Positions 6,421 through 6,714 of a stretch of 6,714 bases of DNA are shown here, piece by piece; the stretch's first letter is position 1; each line of letters starts with the position of its first letter. This stretch comes from Flammeovirgaceae bacterium. GTDB taxonomy: Bacteria > Bacteroidota > Bacteroidia > Cytophagales > Cyclobacteriaceae. Both the position numbers and the translations under genes were made by a program. The stretch spans positions 1-6,714 of the forward strand of contig JADJMA010000056.1 in assembly GCA_016709845.1 (NCBI GenBank). The letters are read 5' to 3'. The notes beneath the pieces are model-generated. The model had not been told where the DNA came from. It saw nothing but the letters and a program-made list of their open reading frames with translations, and made no database searches.

Positions 6421-6714
6421 GCTCCCATCAAAATCAGGTTTTTCATTGGACAAAACCGACTTCCCGAAATACTTTGCATCCCTCGATATTTCCTGAATTG
6501 GTTTCGCCGCACACCGCCAATCAGCATGAATTCAACATCATACTTTTTGTTCAACAATGATGATGCTGAAAGGATGCAGTTACTCCCAAGCGACGCACCG
6601 CAATAATACCGAATTGGTACCGATAAAACAATAGTGACCAATGGCAATGGGTCCGCAGTCCTGAATGGATCGTTCCAGGTCGATGGAATGAGTCAGGAAT
6701 TGGCTTCGAATACC
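6417..6714 (-). CDS. Hexapeptide-repeat acyltransferase, C-terminal part (cut by window edge, frameshifted)
   Basis: This is the C-terminal part of a left-handed beta-helix (LbH) acyltransferase; the start lies beyond base 6714. Family members transfer acetyl or other acyl groups from acyl-CoA to sugars. Visible are THSIDLERSIQDC, the hexapeptide turns IAIGHYCFIGTNSVLL, then in another frame GASLGSNCILSASSLL and FMLIGGV, then in the first frame again AKPIQEISRDAKYF. Inferred indels: about two bases missing near 6598 (restoring LLPGASLG) and a C missing near 6508-6510 (restoring GGVPAKP). The usual closing GxPAK motif is therefore present once repaired. The C-terminus is uncertain. The AKPIQEI frame runs without a stop into the sulfotransferase start, whereas another frame ends in a TGA at 6419-6417 that overlaps that ATG. 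I chose 6417 as the end because overlapping junctions are common in this operon. Confidence 0.8.

Noticed and set aside
1..6714. Reading the broken genes as a real pseudogene cluster or as programmed frameshifting
   Set aside because: Breaks are too many and of both signs, hit genes of unrelated families, and several cancel each other. Gene lengths and overlaps stay normal, which fits sequencing error better.

Overview
The window is a stretch of a bacterial exopolysaccharide or capsule biosynthesis locus. Every gene I can support is on the minus strand, so the locus reads from base 6714 down to base 1. The order of transcription is: a hexapeptide-repeat acyltransferase (5' end outside the window), a sulfotransferase, a GT4 glycosyltransferase, a second and different sulfotransferase, an intact hexapeptide acyltransferase, a GT2 glycosyltransferase, a WcaF-type acetyltransferase, a WcaI-type glycosyltransferase, and possibly the first codons of another gene. 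Genes are packed end to end with overlaps or gaps of at most about 70 bases, as in one long operon that continues past both window edges.

Together the products would build and decorate a polysaccharide repeat unit. Three glycosyltransferases (GT4, GT2 and WcaI-like GT4) add sugars from nucleotide-sugar donors. Three left-handed beta-helix acyltransferases would add acetyl groups or similar. Two PAPS-dependent sulfotransferases could make the polymer sulfated. No flippase, polymerase, chain-length regulator or nucleotide-sugar synthesis gene is visible here.

The dominant oddity is that seven of the eight clear genes have broken frames. Conserved protein sequence continues across each break in another frame, and the break is often explained by one base too few or too many in a short homopolymer. 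Gene ends, spacings and total lengths are all what intact genes would have. I therefore read this as an uncorrected error-prone assembly (long-read type) rather than real gene decay, and I annotate whole genes across the breaks. Some continuous-looking frames contain nonsense segments between compensating indels.

The organism cannot be fixed from the sequence. It is a bacterium of moderate G+C with wcaI/wcaF-type genes and polysaccharide sulfotransferases. Anaerolineae-like Chloroflexota would fit my memory of similar clusters, but that is a weak inference. I see no RNA genes, mobile elements, CRISPR arrays or convincing terminators.
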